From an uncultured Actinomycetes bacterium (lineage in GTDB: Bacteria; Actinomycetota; Actinomycetes; Mycobacteriales; Mycobacteriaceae), in NCBI GenBank assembly GCA_903911165.1, contig CAIWCQ010000431.1:1-5267 (forward strand): a stretch of 5,267 bases of DNA, written 5' to 3'. Of the stretch, positions 1 to 5,137 are shown piece by piece (within the stretch, counting starts at the first letter, position 1; the number at the start of each line of letters is the position of its first letter). The notes beneath the pieces were generated by a model. That model was not told where the DNA came from. It saw only the letters and a program-made list of their open reading frames with translations, and did not search any database. The translations under genes and the position numbers were made by a program.

Positions 1-140
1 CACTGCTGGATCGTCATGGTGCGGCCCTTGCCGTCCACCAGACTCATCTGATCGTCCATCCCCGCCTGCGCGGTCCCAGCCCCGACGAACAAGGCCGACG
101 ACGCCGCGACGAGCGCGACCAGAACACGAACTGATTTCAT
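1..140 (-). CDS. MspA-family porin, N-terminal part (runs off the window)
   Basis: Outer-membrane (mycomembrane) porin precursor; only the first 46 codons are present. MspA-type proteins form octameric goblet-shaped channels that let small hydrophilic nutrients through the mycolic-acid outer membrane. Residues 1-26 are a Sec signal peptide: MKSVR start, hydrophobic core VLVALVAASSALFVG, and a TAQA cleavage site followed by Gly27. The mature start, GMDDQMSLVDGKGRTMTIQQ, is very close to the MspA mature N-terminus as I remember it (GLDNELSLVDGQDRTLTVQQ). The ATG at 140 is backed by an AGGGGA ribosome binding site 4 nt upstream. It lies on the same strand as moaB2/pepD but about 450 bp away with its own promoter, so it is probably transcribed alone. 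Family assignment is firm for the visible part; which paralogue (MspC-like position in M. smegmatis is my guess) cannot be decided. No gene symbol is given for that reason. Confidence 0.88.
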   Translation of the reverse strand, partial: MKSVRVLVALVAASSALFVGAGTAQAGMDDQMSLVDGKGRTMTIQQ

Positions 141-144
141 GAAT

Positions 145-150
145 TCCCCT
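145..150 (-). promoter_or_regulatory. Ribosome binding site of the porin gene
   Basis: AGGGGA on the minus strand, 4 nt before the ATG at 140. It supports that ATG as the porin start, in agreement with the signal-peptide reading. The spacing is slightly short for a Shine-Dalgarno site. Confidence 0.6.
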
Positions 151-184
151 GGCGATTGCGAAGAAGGTCACTGAACACCCGATG

Positions 185-214
185 AAGATAACGGTATCGC
201 CACGATGCCAGCAA
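185..214 (-). promoter_or_regulatory. Candidate SigA-type promoter for the porin gene
   Basis: On the minus strand TTGCTG (209-214) is followed after 18 bp by TATCTT (185-190), which fits the mycobacterial housekeeping pattern TTGnnn / TAnnnT. Transcription would start near 178, giving a leader of about 38 nt with the AGGGGA site near its end. An imperfect palindrome (188-199) overlaps the -10 element. The match is by eye only. I recall that M. smegmatis mspA has regulated expression with a long upstream region, so other upstream start sites are possible. Confidence 0.45.
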
Positions 215-290
215 CCCGAACCCGATCTGCGGCGCCGGACCGATTCGGCCCGGACCTTAATCGGAAGTCGAAATCCCCTGGCTGAGCGCG

Positions 291-310
291 GGCGATACGA
301 AAAAATCGCC
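291..310. repeat. Perfect 6-bp inverted repeat with A/T-rich loop
   Basis: GGCGAT and ATCGCC flank the 8-nt loop ACGAAAAA. On the minus strand the run of six T lies at the start of the loop and end of the left arm, not after the stem, so this is not a standard intrinsic terminator. It sits downstream of the small ORF and upstream of the porin promoter. It could be a weak operator or transcript end, or chance. Confidence 0.3.
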
Positions 311-338
311 ATGAACTCAACCCTGCGGAACTCATCAG

Positions 339-494
339 TTAAACACTGTGTGGCGGAACGTTTTCCCGCAACCAACGGTCCCGCTCGGCGTCCTCGGCGG
401 AGACGTCCACGTCACGTTCATCGGAGGACGTCCGCGGGAGCGAGGTGCCGAAGACTTGTTCCACGGTGGCCCGGGTGGGGCGCTCGGAGCTCAC
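339..494 (-). CDS. Small acidic hypothetical protein (51 aa)
   Basis: Function unknown. The chosen GTG start at 494 gives a 51-residue protein beginning (M)SSERPTRATVEQVFG, with a charged, Asp/Glu/Arg-rich second half and the C-terminal motif RDRWLRENVPPH. No signal peptide, membrane segment or cysteine is visible, so a small soluble cytosolic protein is likely. I recall many small mycobacterial hypothetical proteins with this general form (N-terminal RPTxxxVExVFG, then SDERD, then DxWLRxNxPPHH), which argues for a real gene; this is memory, not a search. An AGG lies about 9 nt before the GTG. An in-frame ATG at 527 would give 62 aa, but its only purine-rich stretch directly abuts the codon. 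It lies 97 nt beyond the moaB2 stop with a hairpin in between, so it may be the distal cistron of the pepD-moaB2 unit or separately transcribed. Confidence 0.6.
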   Translation of the reverse strand: MSSERPTRATVEQVFGTSLPRTSSDERDVDVSAEDAERDRWLRENVPPHSV

Positions 495-557
495 CGCAAT
501 GACCTGACGCAGTGAGCGACTCCACATTCCCGAGATTTCTGATCGTCATGAGCCGAT

Positions 558-590
558 AACCCCGTGTTCACCGATCTCATCGCCGGGGTT
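558..590 (-). terminator. Candidate terminator hairpin after moaB2
   Basis: AACCCCG (558-564) and CGGGGTT (584-590) form a perfect 7-bp stem around a 19-nt loop, starting one base beyond the moaB2 stop codon. The loop contains a further small CGAT/ATCG pairing. In the minus direction the stem is followed by TTATC with no real T-tract; in the plus direction it is followed by TTC, extending the stem's final TT to four T. It is best read as a weak terminator or 3'-end stabiliser of the pepD-moaB2 message. Confidence 0.42.
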
Positions 591-591
591 T

Positions 592-1089
592 TCACATCTC
601 GAGGTTGGACAATTCGGCGATCACGTGGGCCGCAAGCGGTCCCAGGGTCGCCATGCCGTCCCGGACCGCCGCGCGGGAGTCGGCGAGGTTCACCACCAGC
701 GTGCTGCCCGAAATCCCGGCCAGGCCGCGCGACAGACCCGCGTCAGTGCTACCGGCCGCTACGCCGGAGGCGCGCAAGGCCTCGGCGATACCCGGCAATT
801 CCCGATCGAGTACCGCACCGGTGGCCTCCGGTGCCACGTCGCGCGGTGTGACACCGGTTCCACCGACCGAGATCACCAGGTCGACCCCGCCGATGACCGC
901 GGTGTTGAGCGCATTGCGGATTTCGACCTCGTCGCCGGACACCACCACGACGCCGTCGACGACGAACCCGGCCTCGGCGAGCAATTCGGCGACCAGGGGG
1001 CCGCTGCTGTCCTCTTCCACCCCGCGGGCCCTGCGATCATCGACAACCACGACCAGTGCGCGGGGCGTCGCGCCATCCCCGGGCGTCAC
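592..1089 (-). CDS. moaB2: MoaB/Mog-type molybdopterin biosynthesis protein
   Basis: Soluble protein of the MoCF_biosynth (MoaB/MogA) fold, which in MogA adenylylates molybdopterin before molybdenum insertion. The 165-residue product has the family core: strand ALVVVVDD (11-18), the binding signature SVGGTGVTPRD (74-84) followed by PEAT, and the C-terminal segment LSRGLAGISGSTLVVNLADS (119-138). Asp84 lines up with the functional Asp of MogA's RDxTPxAT motif. The usual N-P-G-S-type turn near the end reads NLADS here. The start is GTG at 1089, overlapping the pepD stop as GTGA, with AAGG 7 nt upstream inside pepD. An ATG near 1076 is out of frame. My recollection is 181 residues for the M. tuberculosis protein, so the N-terminus here is a little shorter. 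Its position in the stress operon is conserved in mycobacteria, but whether it truly serves molybdenum cofactor synthesis there is unclear to me. Confidence 0.9.
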   Translation of the reverse strand: MTPGDGATPRALVVVVDDRRARGVEEDSSGPLVAELLAEAGFVVDGVVVVSGDEVEIRNALNTAVIGGVDLVISVGGTGVTPRDVAPEATGAVLDRELPGIAEALRASGVAAGSTDAGLSRGLAGISGSTLVVNLADSRAAVRDGMATLGPLAAHVIAELSNLEM

Positions 1090-2459
1090 TGCTCCGCCTT
1101 ACCGAGCGTCACCTGAACCGTCTGACTGGTTCCGGCGGGATCGATGTAGGTGAGAGTCAGTCTGTCCCCCGGCGCCCGCGACCGGACCGCTGCCACCAAG
1201 GCGTTGGCGCTGCCAATGACGCGGTCGTCGACCTTGGTCACCACGACCCCGCTGGGCAGACCGGCGGTCGCGGCCGGGCCGCCCTTGACCACGTCGACGA
1301 TCTTCGCGCCCGGGGCGGTCACGTCATTGCTGACCTGCACCCCCAGCGAGGCATGGGACGCGGTTCCGGTGCTGATCAGTTCATCGGCGATCCGCTTGGC
1401 CTGATCCACCGGGATCGCGAAGCCCAGGCCGATCGAGCCACTCTGGGCCGCCGGGGAGTCGCCGCCGAGGGTGGCGATCGCAGAGTTGATACCCACCAGT
1501 TCGCCGCTCATGTTGACCAGCGCTCCGCCGGAGTTGCCCGGGTTGATCGCCGCGTCGGTCTGGATCGCATCGAGCACGGTGTTCTGGTTGTTGGCGTCGC
1601 CGCCGGCGGCAACCGGCCGGTTCAGCGCGCTGACGATGCCGGTGGTGACGGTGCCCTCCAGTCCCAGCGGCGAGCCGATAGCGACGACATCCTGGCCGAC
1701 CCGCAGGCTGGCCGAAGAACCCAGACTGATCGGCGTCAAGCCGGAGACGCCTTCCGCCCGCACCACCGCGATGTCGCTGGACGGGTCGGTGCCCACGATG
1801 GTGAACGGCGCGGTGCGGCCGTCAGCAAAGGTCACTGTCGCATTCATTCCGGGCTCGGGGGCTGCACTGGGGTCACCGGGGCCGGCCGGCTCGCGGGCCC
1901 CGGGGGGCACGCCAACTTTCGTCGCGGAGACGACATGGCTGTTGGTCAGGATCAAACCGTCGGCGGATAAGACGATTCCCGAACCCTCCTCGGAGGCGCG
2001 TCCGAGTTTCGTTTCCAGTTTGACCACGCTGGGCACCACCTTCGCGGCGACCTGCTCGACCGTTCCGATCGGCGCACTGACCGCGGGGATGTTGCGCCCG
2101 TTGGGGGCGGGGCTGGTGATCGTGCCGGCCGGCCGGCCACCGGATTGGGCAGTCATCGCGACCATGCCACCGACACCGGCCGACACTGCGGCGATAGCCA
2201 AGGCGCCGACCGTCATGGCCACCGGACGGAAGCGCTTACGCGCCGGCGGCGACATCCCGGCCGCGCCGACCGGTTGTGCGGCCTGGGAAGGATAGGGTGC
2301 CGGCCCATAGTGCCCCTGGGTGTTCGCGTAGCGCCAGTCGTAGGGCTGCTGGTAACCGGTTTGGTGATAGCCGGATTGGTTAGAGCCCGGCGCCGCTTGC
2401 TGATTCGGCACCCGTCGGCCGGCCTGCTGCGGCGTCGAGTAGCGCGGGTCCTCTGTCAT
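1086..2459 (-). CDS. pepD: HtrA/DegP-like membrane serine protease PepD
   Basis: Envelope protease/chaperone of the HtrA (S1C) family, 457 aa. Residues 1-75 form a Pro/Gln/Tyr-rich cytosolic tail; 81-104 are one transmembrane helix after PPARKRF, placing the rest outside the membrane. The trypsin-like domain spans about 133-350, with triad His175 (LTNSHVV), Asp229 (SSDIAVV) and Ser310 (NPGNSGGAL); the oxyanion stretch TDAAINPGNSGG is intact, so it should be active. A PDZ domain covers about 370-452, with the SLGVQV entry. The loop after His175 carries a Pro/Gly/Ala-rich insertion (about 183-205), longer than in the M. tuberculosis protein as I remember it. The ATG at 2459 begins MTEDPRYS, like the conserved internal start of Rv0983; its Shine-Dalgarno is weak. 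It follows mprB after 71 bp, behind a putative MprA box, and overlaps moaB2 by 4 bp. In M. tuberculosis PepD belongs to the MprAB/SigE stress response and feeds back on it. Confidence 0.95.
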   Translation of the reverse strand: MTEDPRYSTPQQAGRRVPNQQAAPGSNQSGYHQTGYQQPYDWRYANTQGHYGPAPYPSQAAQPVGAAGMSPPARKRFRPVAMTVGALAIAAVSAGVGGMVAMTAQSGGRPAGTITSPAPNGRNIPAVSAPIGTVEQVAAKVVPSVVKLETKLGRASEEGSGIVLSADGLILTNSHVVSATKVGVPPGAREPAGPGDPSAAPEPGMNATVTFADGRTAPFTIVGTDPSSDIAVVRAEGVSGLTPISLGSSASLRVGQDVVAIGSPLGLEGTVTTGIVSALNRPVAAGGDANNQNTVLDAIQTDAAINPGNSGGALVNMSGELVGINSAIATLGGDSPAAQSGSIGLGFAIPVDQAKRIADELISTGTASHASLGVQVSNDVTAPGAKIVDVVKGGPAATAGLPSGVVVTKVDDRVIGSANALVAAVRSRAPGDRLTLTYIDPAGTSQTVQVTLGKAEQ

Positions 2460-2530
2460 GGTCGCGTGTTTGCTCTTTCTCGATGGCGATGCACGAACGC
2501 GTCGCTGTGTTCCGTTCAGCTTGCCGTCTA

Positions 2531-4063
2531 CTACTGAGAATCGACTGAGATGACACTCGGTTTGGACGATTCGGTGTCGCTATTGGCGTCGAAATCGCGA
2601 TTTCCCAAGCCATTTTCGCTGTGGGCGGAGTCCGGTCGGTACGTCGACACGGTTCGCCGACCCGGCAACAGGACGTGAAACGTGGTTCCGGGTGGGATTC
2701 CGCCGGGGACCGTCTCCCCAATCCGGATCATGCCCCCGTGCTTGACGACAACCTGTTTGACGATCGCCAGACCCAGTCCCGATCCGGCCATGGCTCGCGC
2801 CGACGTCGAGCGGTAGAACCGCTCGAACACCAGGCCCCGCTCCTCCGGAGCGATACCGGGTCCCTGATCGGAGACGATCAGTTCGGCGTGCGCGGTATCG
2901 ATCTGACTCAATTGCAGTCCGACCGTGCCGCCCGGCGGACTCCACTTCGCGGCATTGTCCAAAAGGTTGAGCACCGCCCGCGACAGGCCCGCCGCATCAC
3001 CGTGGACCTGCCAGCCGATGACGTCGACGTCGAAGTCGATGTCGTTGCGCCGGCGCCGAACCCGCTCGAGGCTGCGGTCGACGACCTCGGTCATCTCGAC
3101 GTCTTCGAGCCCCCTGCCGTGTGCGTTGTCCTCGCGGGTGAGGTCCACCAGATCGCCCACCAGAGTGGACAATTCCTCGATCTGGCCGATCACATCGGAA
3201 CGCAGATCCGAGAGTTCGCTCTCCGGGATCGGCGGCGCGCCCGGAGCGCTGGAGGCCATCAGCAGTTCGACATTGGTGCGCAACGACGTCAGCGGGGTCT
3301 TGAGCTCGTGGCCGGCATCCGCGACCAGCCGGGTCTGCCGATCGCGGGATTCGGCCAGCGCCCGCAGCATTGCGTTGAAAGCCTCAGTGAGCCGGGCCAA
3401 TTCGTCGCTGCCGACCACCGGTATGGGGCGCAGATCGTCGGTGCGGGCCACCCGTTCGGCGGCCTCGGTGAGCCGGCCCACCGGCCGAAGACCGGCTCGG
3501 GCCACCATGCCGCCGGCGACCGCGGCGACCACCACGCCGATCCCGCCGACCGCCAACAGCACCCATTTGAGCTTGTTCATCACCTCGTTGGTGGGTTGCA
3601 GACTCTTGGAAATCAGCAGCGAACTGCCGTTGGGCAGGTGGATGGCCAGCACGCGTTGATCGCCGACCGTGCGACGCGACATGAACAACTCGCCGCGGAT
3701 CACCGACTTCTCCGGTTGACCAACCGGCAGCGTCTGCCCCTGTTGGTTGGCGGTGTAGACGGATCGACCCGGGTTGACCAGCATCGCGTTCACATCGGAA
3801 TAGGCGGTTCCCTCGATGGCCTTGCCCGGGTCGGCGGCCAATGAACCACTCGCGATCAGCAACTGAGCCCGACTCTGCAATTGGTTGTCGATGTCGGTGT
3901 ACAGCGCCGCAGAGACCACCGCGTACACCGCCACAGCCATAAGTACGACGACCATCGCGACCATCGACATGGCCAGCAGCATCACCCGCCACCGCAGGGA
4001 CAGCGATGTGGTGGCTTTCGCGGGCACTCCCATCGCCCGTGCGCGCCGCTTCAATCCGACCAT
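2531..4063 (-). CDS. mprB: Sensor histidine kinase MprB
   Basis: Membrane sensor kinase, 510 aa, that phosphorylates MprA in response to envelope stress. Order: short basic N-terminus; TM1 about 26-50; extracytoplasmic sensor about 52-165; TM2 about 167-188; HAMP about 189-242; HisKA with H-box DAGHELKTPLTS, phospho-acceptor His252; HATPase with N-box LNLLDNAAKWS (Asn366, Asn370), G1 DQGPGIAPEE (399-408), F-box FERFYRS (413-419) and G2 GSGLGLAIVKQ (427-437). All catalytic boxes are intact. A tail of about 40 residues follows the kinase core, rich in Ser/Asp/Asn with no obvious domain. The ATG at 4063 shares one base with the mprA stop (TGATG), so translation is probably coupled. The last codons (GTC GAT TCT CAG TAG) lie inside a putative MprA box for pepD. 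Length is close to the 504 aa I recall for M. tuberculosis MprB. Confidence 0.96.
   Translation of the reverse strand: MVGLKRRARAMGVPAKATTSLSLRWRVMLLAMSMVAMVVVLMAVAVYAVVSAALYTDIDNQLQSRAQLLIASGSLAADPGKAIEGTAYSDVNAMLVNPGRSVYTANQQGQTLPVGQPEKSVIRGELFMSRRTVGDQRVLAIHLPNGSSLLISKSLQPTNEVMNKLKWVLLAVGGIGVVVAAVAGGMVARAGLRPVGRLTEAAERVARTDDLRPIPVVGSDELARLTEAFNAMLRALAESRDRQTRLVADAGHELKTPLTSLRTNVELLMASSAPGAPPIPESELSDLRSDVIGQIEELSTLVGDLVDLTREDNAHGRGLEDVEMTEVVDRSLERVRRRRNDIDFDVDVIGWQVHGDAAGLSRAVLNLLDNAAKWSPPGGTVGLQLSQIDTAHAELIVSDQGPGIAPEERGLVFERFYRSTSARAMAGSGLGLAIVKQVVVKHGGMIRIGETVPGGIPPGTTFHVLLPGRRTVSTYRPDSAHSENGLGNRDFDANSDTESSKPSVISVDSQ
2532..2550 (-). promoter_or_regulatory. Putative MprA box upstream of pepD (inside mprB 3' end)
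   Basis: The minus strand reads TCTCAGTC GAT TCTCAGTA: two 8-bp direct repeats, 6 of 8 bases identical, separated by 3 bp. This matches the described MprA site of two loosely conserved 8-bp direct repeats within 19 bp. The 11-bp period fits head-to-tail binding of an OmpR-family dimer on one DNA face. It ends 72 nt before the pepD ATG and overlaps the last codons and stop of mprB. The matching site before mprA agrees at 15 of 19 positions. No convincing -10 element was found between this site and pepD. Confidence 0.65.
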
Positions 4064-4749
4064 CAGGGTGGTGTCTCACGCAGCACATAACCCACGCCGC
4101 GAACGGTGTGGATCAGCCGCGATTCTCCTTCTGCTTCGGTCTTTCGCCGCAAATAGCCGACGTAAACCTCGAGTGCGTTACCGGAGGTCGGAAAATCGAA
4201 ACCCCAAACCTCTTCGAGGATTCGGCTGCGAGTGAGGACCCGCCGCGGGTTCGCGATCAGCATCTCCAGCAGTGAGAACTCGGTACGGGTCAGGCTGATC
4301 AGCCTGTTGCCGCGTTGCACATCGCGGGTGGATGGGTCCAGGGTGAGATCGGCGAAGGTCATCACCGCACCGTCGCCACCCTCCTCCGGTCCGGTGCGGC
4401 GCAGCAGCGCGCGGAGCCTGGCAAGCAGTTCCTCGAGGGCGAACGGCTTGGGAAGATAGTCATCCGCCCCGGCGTCGAGGCCCGACACCCGTTCGGACAC
4501 CGTGTCGCGGGCGGTGAGCACCAGGATCGGCAGGTCGTCTCCGGAGCTCCGGAGTTGACGGCACACCTCTAGGCCGTCCAATCGGGGCATCATCACGTCC
4601 AACACCAGCGCATCGGGGCGTTCGTTGGTGATCGCCTCAAGCGCCTCGACGCCGTCCTCGGCAAGATCGACGGTGTAACCGTTGAAAGCCAGGGAGCGCC
4701 GCAGCGACTCCCGTACCGCTCGATCATCGTCGACTACGAGTATGCGCAC
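4063..4749 (-). CDS. mprA: Response regulator MprA (OmpR/PhoB family)
   Basis: DNA-binding response regulator, partner of MprB, known in M. tuberculosis to control sigE, sigB, pepD and its own operon. With the GTG start at 4749 the product is 228 aa. Receiver domain about 1-117: acidic pocket VVDDDRAV (Asp7-9), phospho-acceptor Asp51 in VLDVMMP, Thr79 in LTARD, Lys101 in LPKPF. A short Gly/Glu linker follows, then an OmpR-type winged helix about 130-227, with [14 protein letters not shown], the recognition-helix region [15 protein letters not shown] and the wing [13 protein letters not shown]. Start choice: GTG 4749 gives (V)RILVVDDD, agreeing with the MprA N-terminus as I know it, and has GGAAA at suitable spacing. 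A TTG at 4764 in frame would add 5 residues but lies 6 nt from the MprA box and has no Shine-Dalgarno. It ends in a TGATG overlap with mprB. Confidence 0.95.
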   Translation of the reverse strand: MRILVVDDDRAVRESLRRSLAFNGYTVDLAEDGVEALEAITNERPDALVLDVMMPRLDGLEVCRQLRSSGDDLPILVLTARDTVSERVSGLDAGADDYLPKPFALEELLARLRALLRRTGPEEGGDGAVMTFADLTLDPSTRDVQRGNRLISLTRTEFSLLEMLIANPRRVLTRSRILEEVWGFDFPTSGNALEVYVGYLRRKTEAEGESRLIHTVRGVGYVLRETPP

Positions 4750-4762
4750 GATTTCCAGTGTC

Positions 4763-4768
4763 AACCTA
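4763..4768 (-). promoter_or_regulatory. Candidate -10 element of mprA
   Basis: TAGGTT on the minus strand fits TAnnnT and lies 2 bp beyond the putative MprA box, so the box would cover the -35 region, as expected for a site bound by an activator with a poor -35. Transcription would start around 4756, making the leader very short and favouring the GTG at 4749 over the TTG at 4764. Based on position and a loose six-base match only. Confidence 0.3.
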
Positions 4769-4770
4769 TC

Positions 4771-4789
4771 GACTTAGATTCGTCTGAGA
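4771..4789 (-). promoter_or_regulatory. Putative MprA box upstream of mprA
   Basis: The minus strand reads TCTCAGAC GAA TCTAAGTC: two 8-bp direct repeats (6 of 8 identical) with a 3-bp spacer, the same architecture as the site before pepD and the same total of 19 bp. It ends 21 nt before the GTG start. This fits the known autoregulation of mprAB in M. tuberculosis. The finding of two such sites exactly at the two expected target promoters raises confidence above that of a single motif match. Confidence 0.68.
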
Positions 4790-4820
4790 GACGCGCCGCG
4801 GGAGCGTCGATCCGCGCGTC
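4790..4820 (-). terminator. GC-rich hairpin between rpmF and mprA
   Basis: GACGCGC and GCGCGTC form a perfect 7-bp stem with a 17-nt loop, and an alternative inner pairing CGCGG/CCGCG is possible. It starts 8 bp after the rpmF stop and ends directly against the MprA box. No T-tract follows (TCTCAG), so it would be a non-canonical terminator or attenuator of rpmF transcription, or simply GC-rich structure. Confidence 0.35.
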
Positions 4821-4828
4821 CGAGGTGT

Positions 4829-5002
4829 TCAGCGCTTGTCGAAATCGATCAGGCCGAGACGGGCAGCCTTGAGCAGCCGTCGCGGAACCTTATGCTGGCG
4901 GCCACCCACCGAAACCGTGACCAGGCCGGTGGCGGTCGCCTTCCACTGCGAACGCCGACTGCGGGTGTTGGAACGCGACATCCGGCGTTTGGGCACAGCC
5001 AT
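4829..5002 (-). CDS. rpmF: 50S ribosomal protein L32, zinc-free type
   Basis: Small basic protein of the large ribosomal subunit, 57 aa, the usual length for the family. It begins [20 protein letters not shown], the hallmark L32 N-terminus, and ends [21 protein letters not shown]. There is no cysteine at all, so the zinc-ribbon CxxC pairs seen in many L32 proteins are absent, as in the M. tuberculosis RpmF I recall. The ATG at 5002 has a GAGGAGA site with 8 nt spacing; the reading frame stays open further upstream but the extra residues look non-coding. It is 79 bp upstream of mprA on the same strand, with a hairpin and MprA box between, and diverges from the AtuA-like gene. Confidence 0.96.
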   Translation of the reverse strand: MAVPKRRMSRSNTRSRRSQWKATATGLVTVSVGGRQHKVPRRLLKAARLGLIDFDKR

Positions 5003-5010
5003 GGCGAAGA

Positions 5011-5017
5011 TCTCCTC
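5011..5017 (-). promoter_or_regulatory. Ribosome binding site of rpmF
   Basis: GAGGAGA on the minus strand, 8 nt before the ATG at 5002. It is the strongest Shine-Dalgarno site in the window, as suits a ribosomal protein gene, and it fixes the start against the longer open frame reaching 5104. Confidence 0.75.
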
Positions 5018-5054
5018 GTGATGCTGCCGCATAGATGTAGCGGCCGAAGGGTTG

Positions 5055-5084
5055 ATAATAGCCGCAGAACGCCCACTTCGCCAA
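5055..5084 (-). promoter_or_regulatory. Candidate SigA-type promoter of rpmF
   Basis: On the minus strand TTGGCG (5079-5084) and TATTAT (5055-5060) are separated by 18 bp, a good match to the housekeeping consensus, in an AT-rich patch that stands out from its surroundings. Transcription would start near 5048, giving a leader of about 45 nt that includes the GAGGAGA site. Confidence 0.55.
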
Positions 5085-5123
5085 AGCGGGCGGGGAGCGG
5101 CCACCCGGGTCGCGTGCAGCGGT

Positions 5124-5137
5124 TAACCTGCCGGTTA
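5124..5137. promoter_or_regulatory. Palindrome, possible operator of the AtuA-like gene
   Basis: TAACC TGCC GGTTA is a perfect 5-bp inverted repeat with a 4-bp spacer. It is nested in a direct repeat GGTTAACC / GGTTAGCC (5121-5128, 5133-5140). TAACCT (5124-5129) also fits a -10 hexamer for the plus strand, about 57 nt before the ATG at 5186, although no -35 is evident. A repressor site over the promoter of a catabolic operon is a reasonable inference. Confidence 0.35.

Larger units (their letters stand above)
141..338. other. Intergenic region upstream of the porin gene
   Basis: About 200 bp with no credible coding region. It holds the porin ribosome binding site, one candidate promoter (185-214), an imperfect palindrome (188-199) and a short perfect inverted repeat (291-310). 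The base composition is noticeably more AT-rich than the neighbouring genes around 250-345, as expected for regulatory DNA. A plus-strand reading frame crosses this region and the next gene, but it is Arg/Pro-rich in the manner of an antisense shadow and I do not support it. Confidence 0.55.

Noticed and set aside
182..502. Plus-strand open frame of 106 codons in the porin-moaB2 gap
   Set aside because: Arg/Pro-rich late part runs antisense to the more plausible small acidic ORF, and the first part crosses the porin promoter. No Shine-Dalgarno.
1056..1970. Plus-strand open frame opposite pepD
   Set aside because: Antisense shadow of the protease gene; Gly/Arg/Asp-rich with no domain, and no ribosome binding site or promoter of its own.
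2498..2516. GGAAC followed by CGTT upstream of pepD, resembling SigE promoter halves
   Set aside because: The two elements are only 9 bp apart, far from the roughly 16 bp needed for an ECF sigma promoter, so I do not call a SigE promoter despite the biological appeal.
2621..3844. Long plus-strand open frame (about 407 codons) opposite mprB
   Set aside because: It lies antisense to a gene with all kinase motifs intact, has the His/Arg/Gln-rich composition of a high-GC shadow frame, and shows no recognisable domain.
4759..4764. Perfect TTGACA on the minus strand at the mprA start
   Set aside because: As a -35 element it would put the -10 and the transcription start inside mprA, beyond the GTG start, and no TAnnnT lies at the right distance. 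Probably chance.
5003..5104. Upstream in-frame extension of rpmF
   Set aside because: The L32 N-terminus is precisely MAVPKRR with a strong ribosome binding site; the extra residues span the proposed promoter and are not L32-like.
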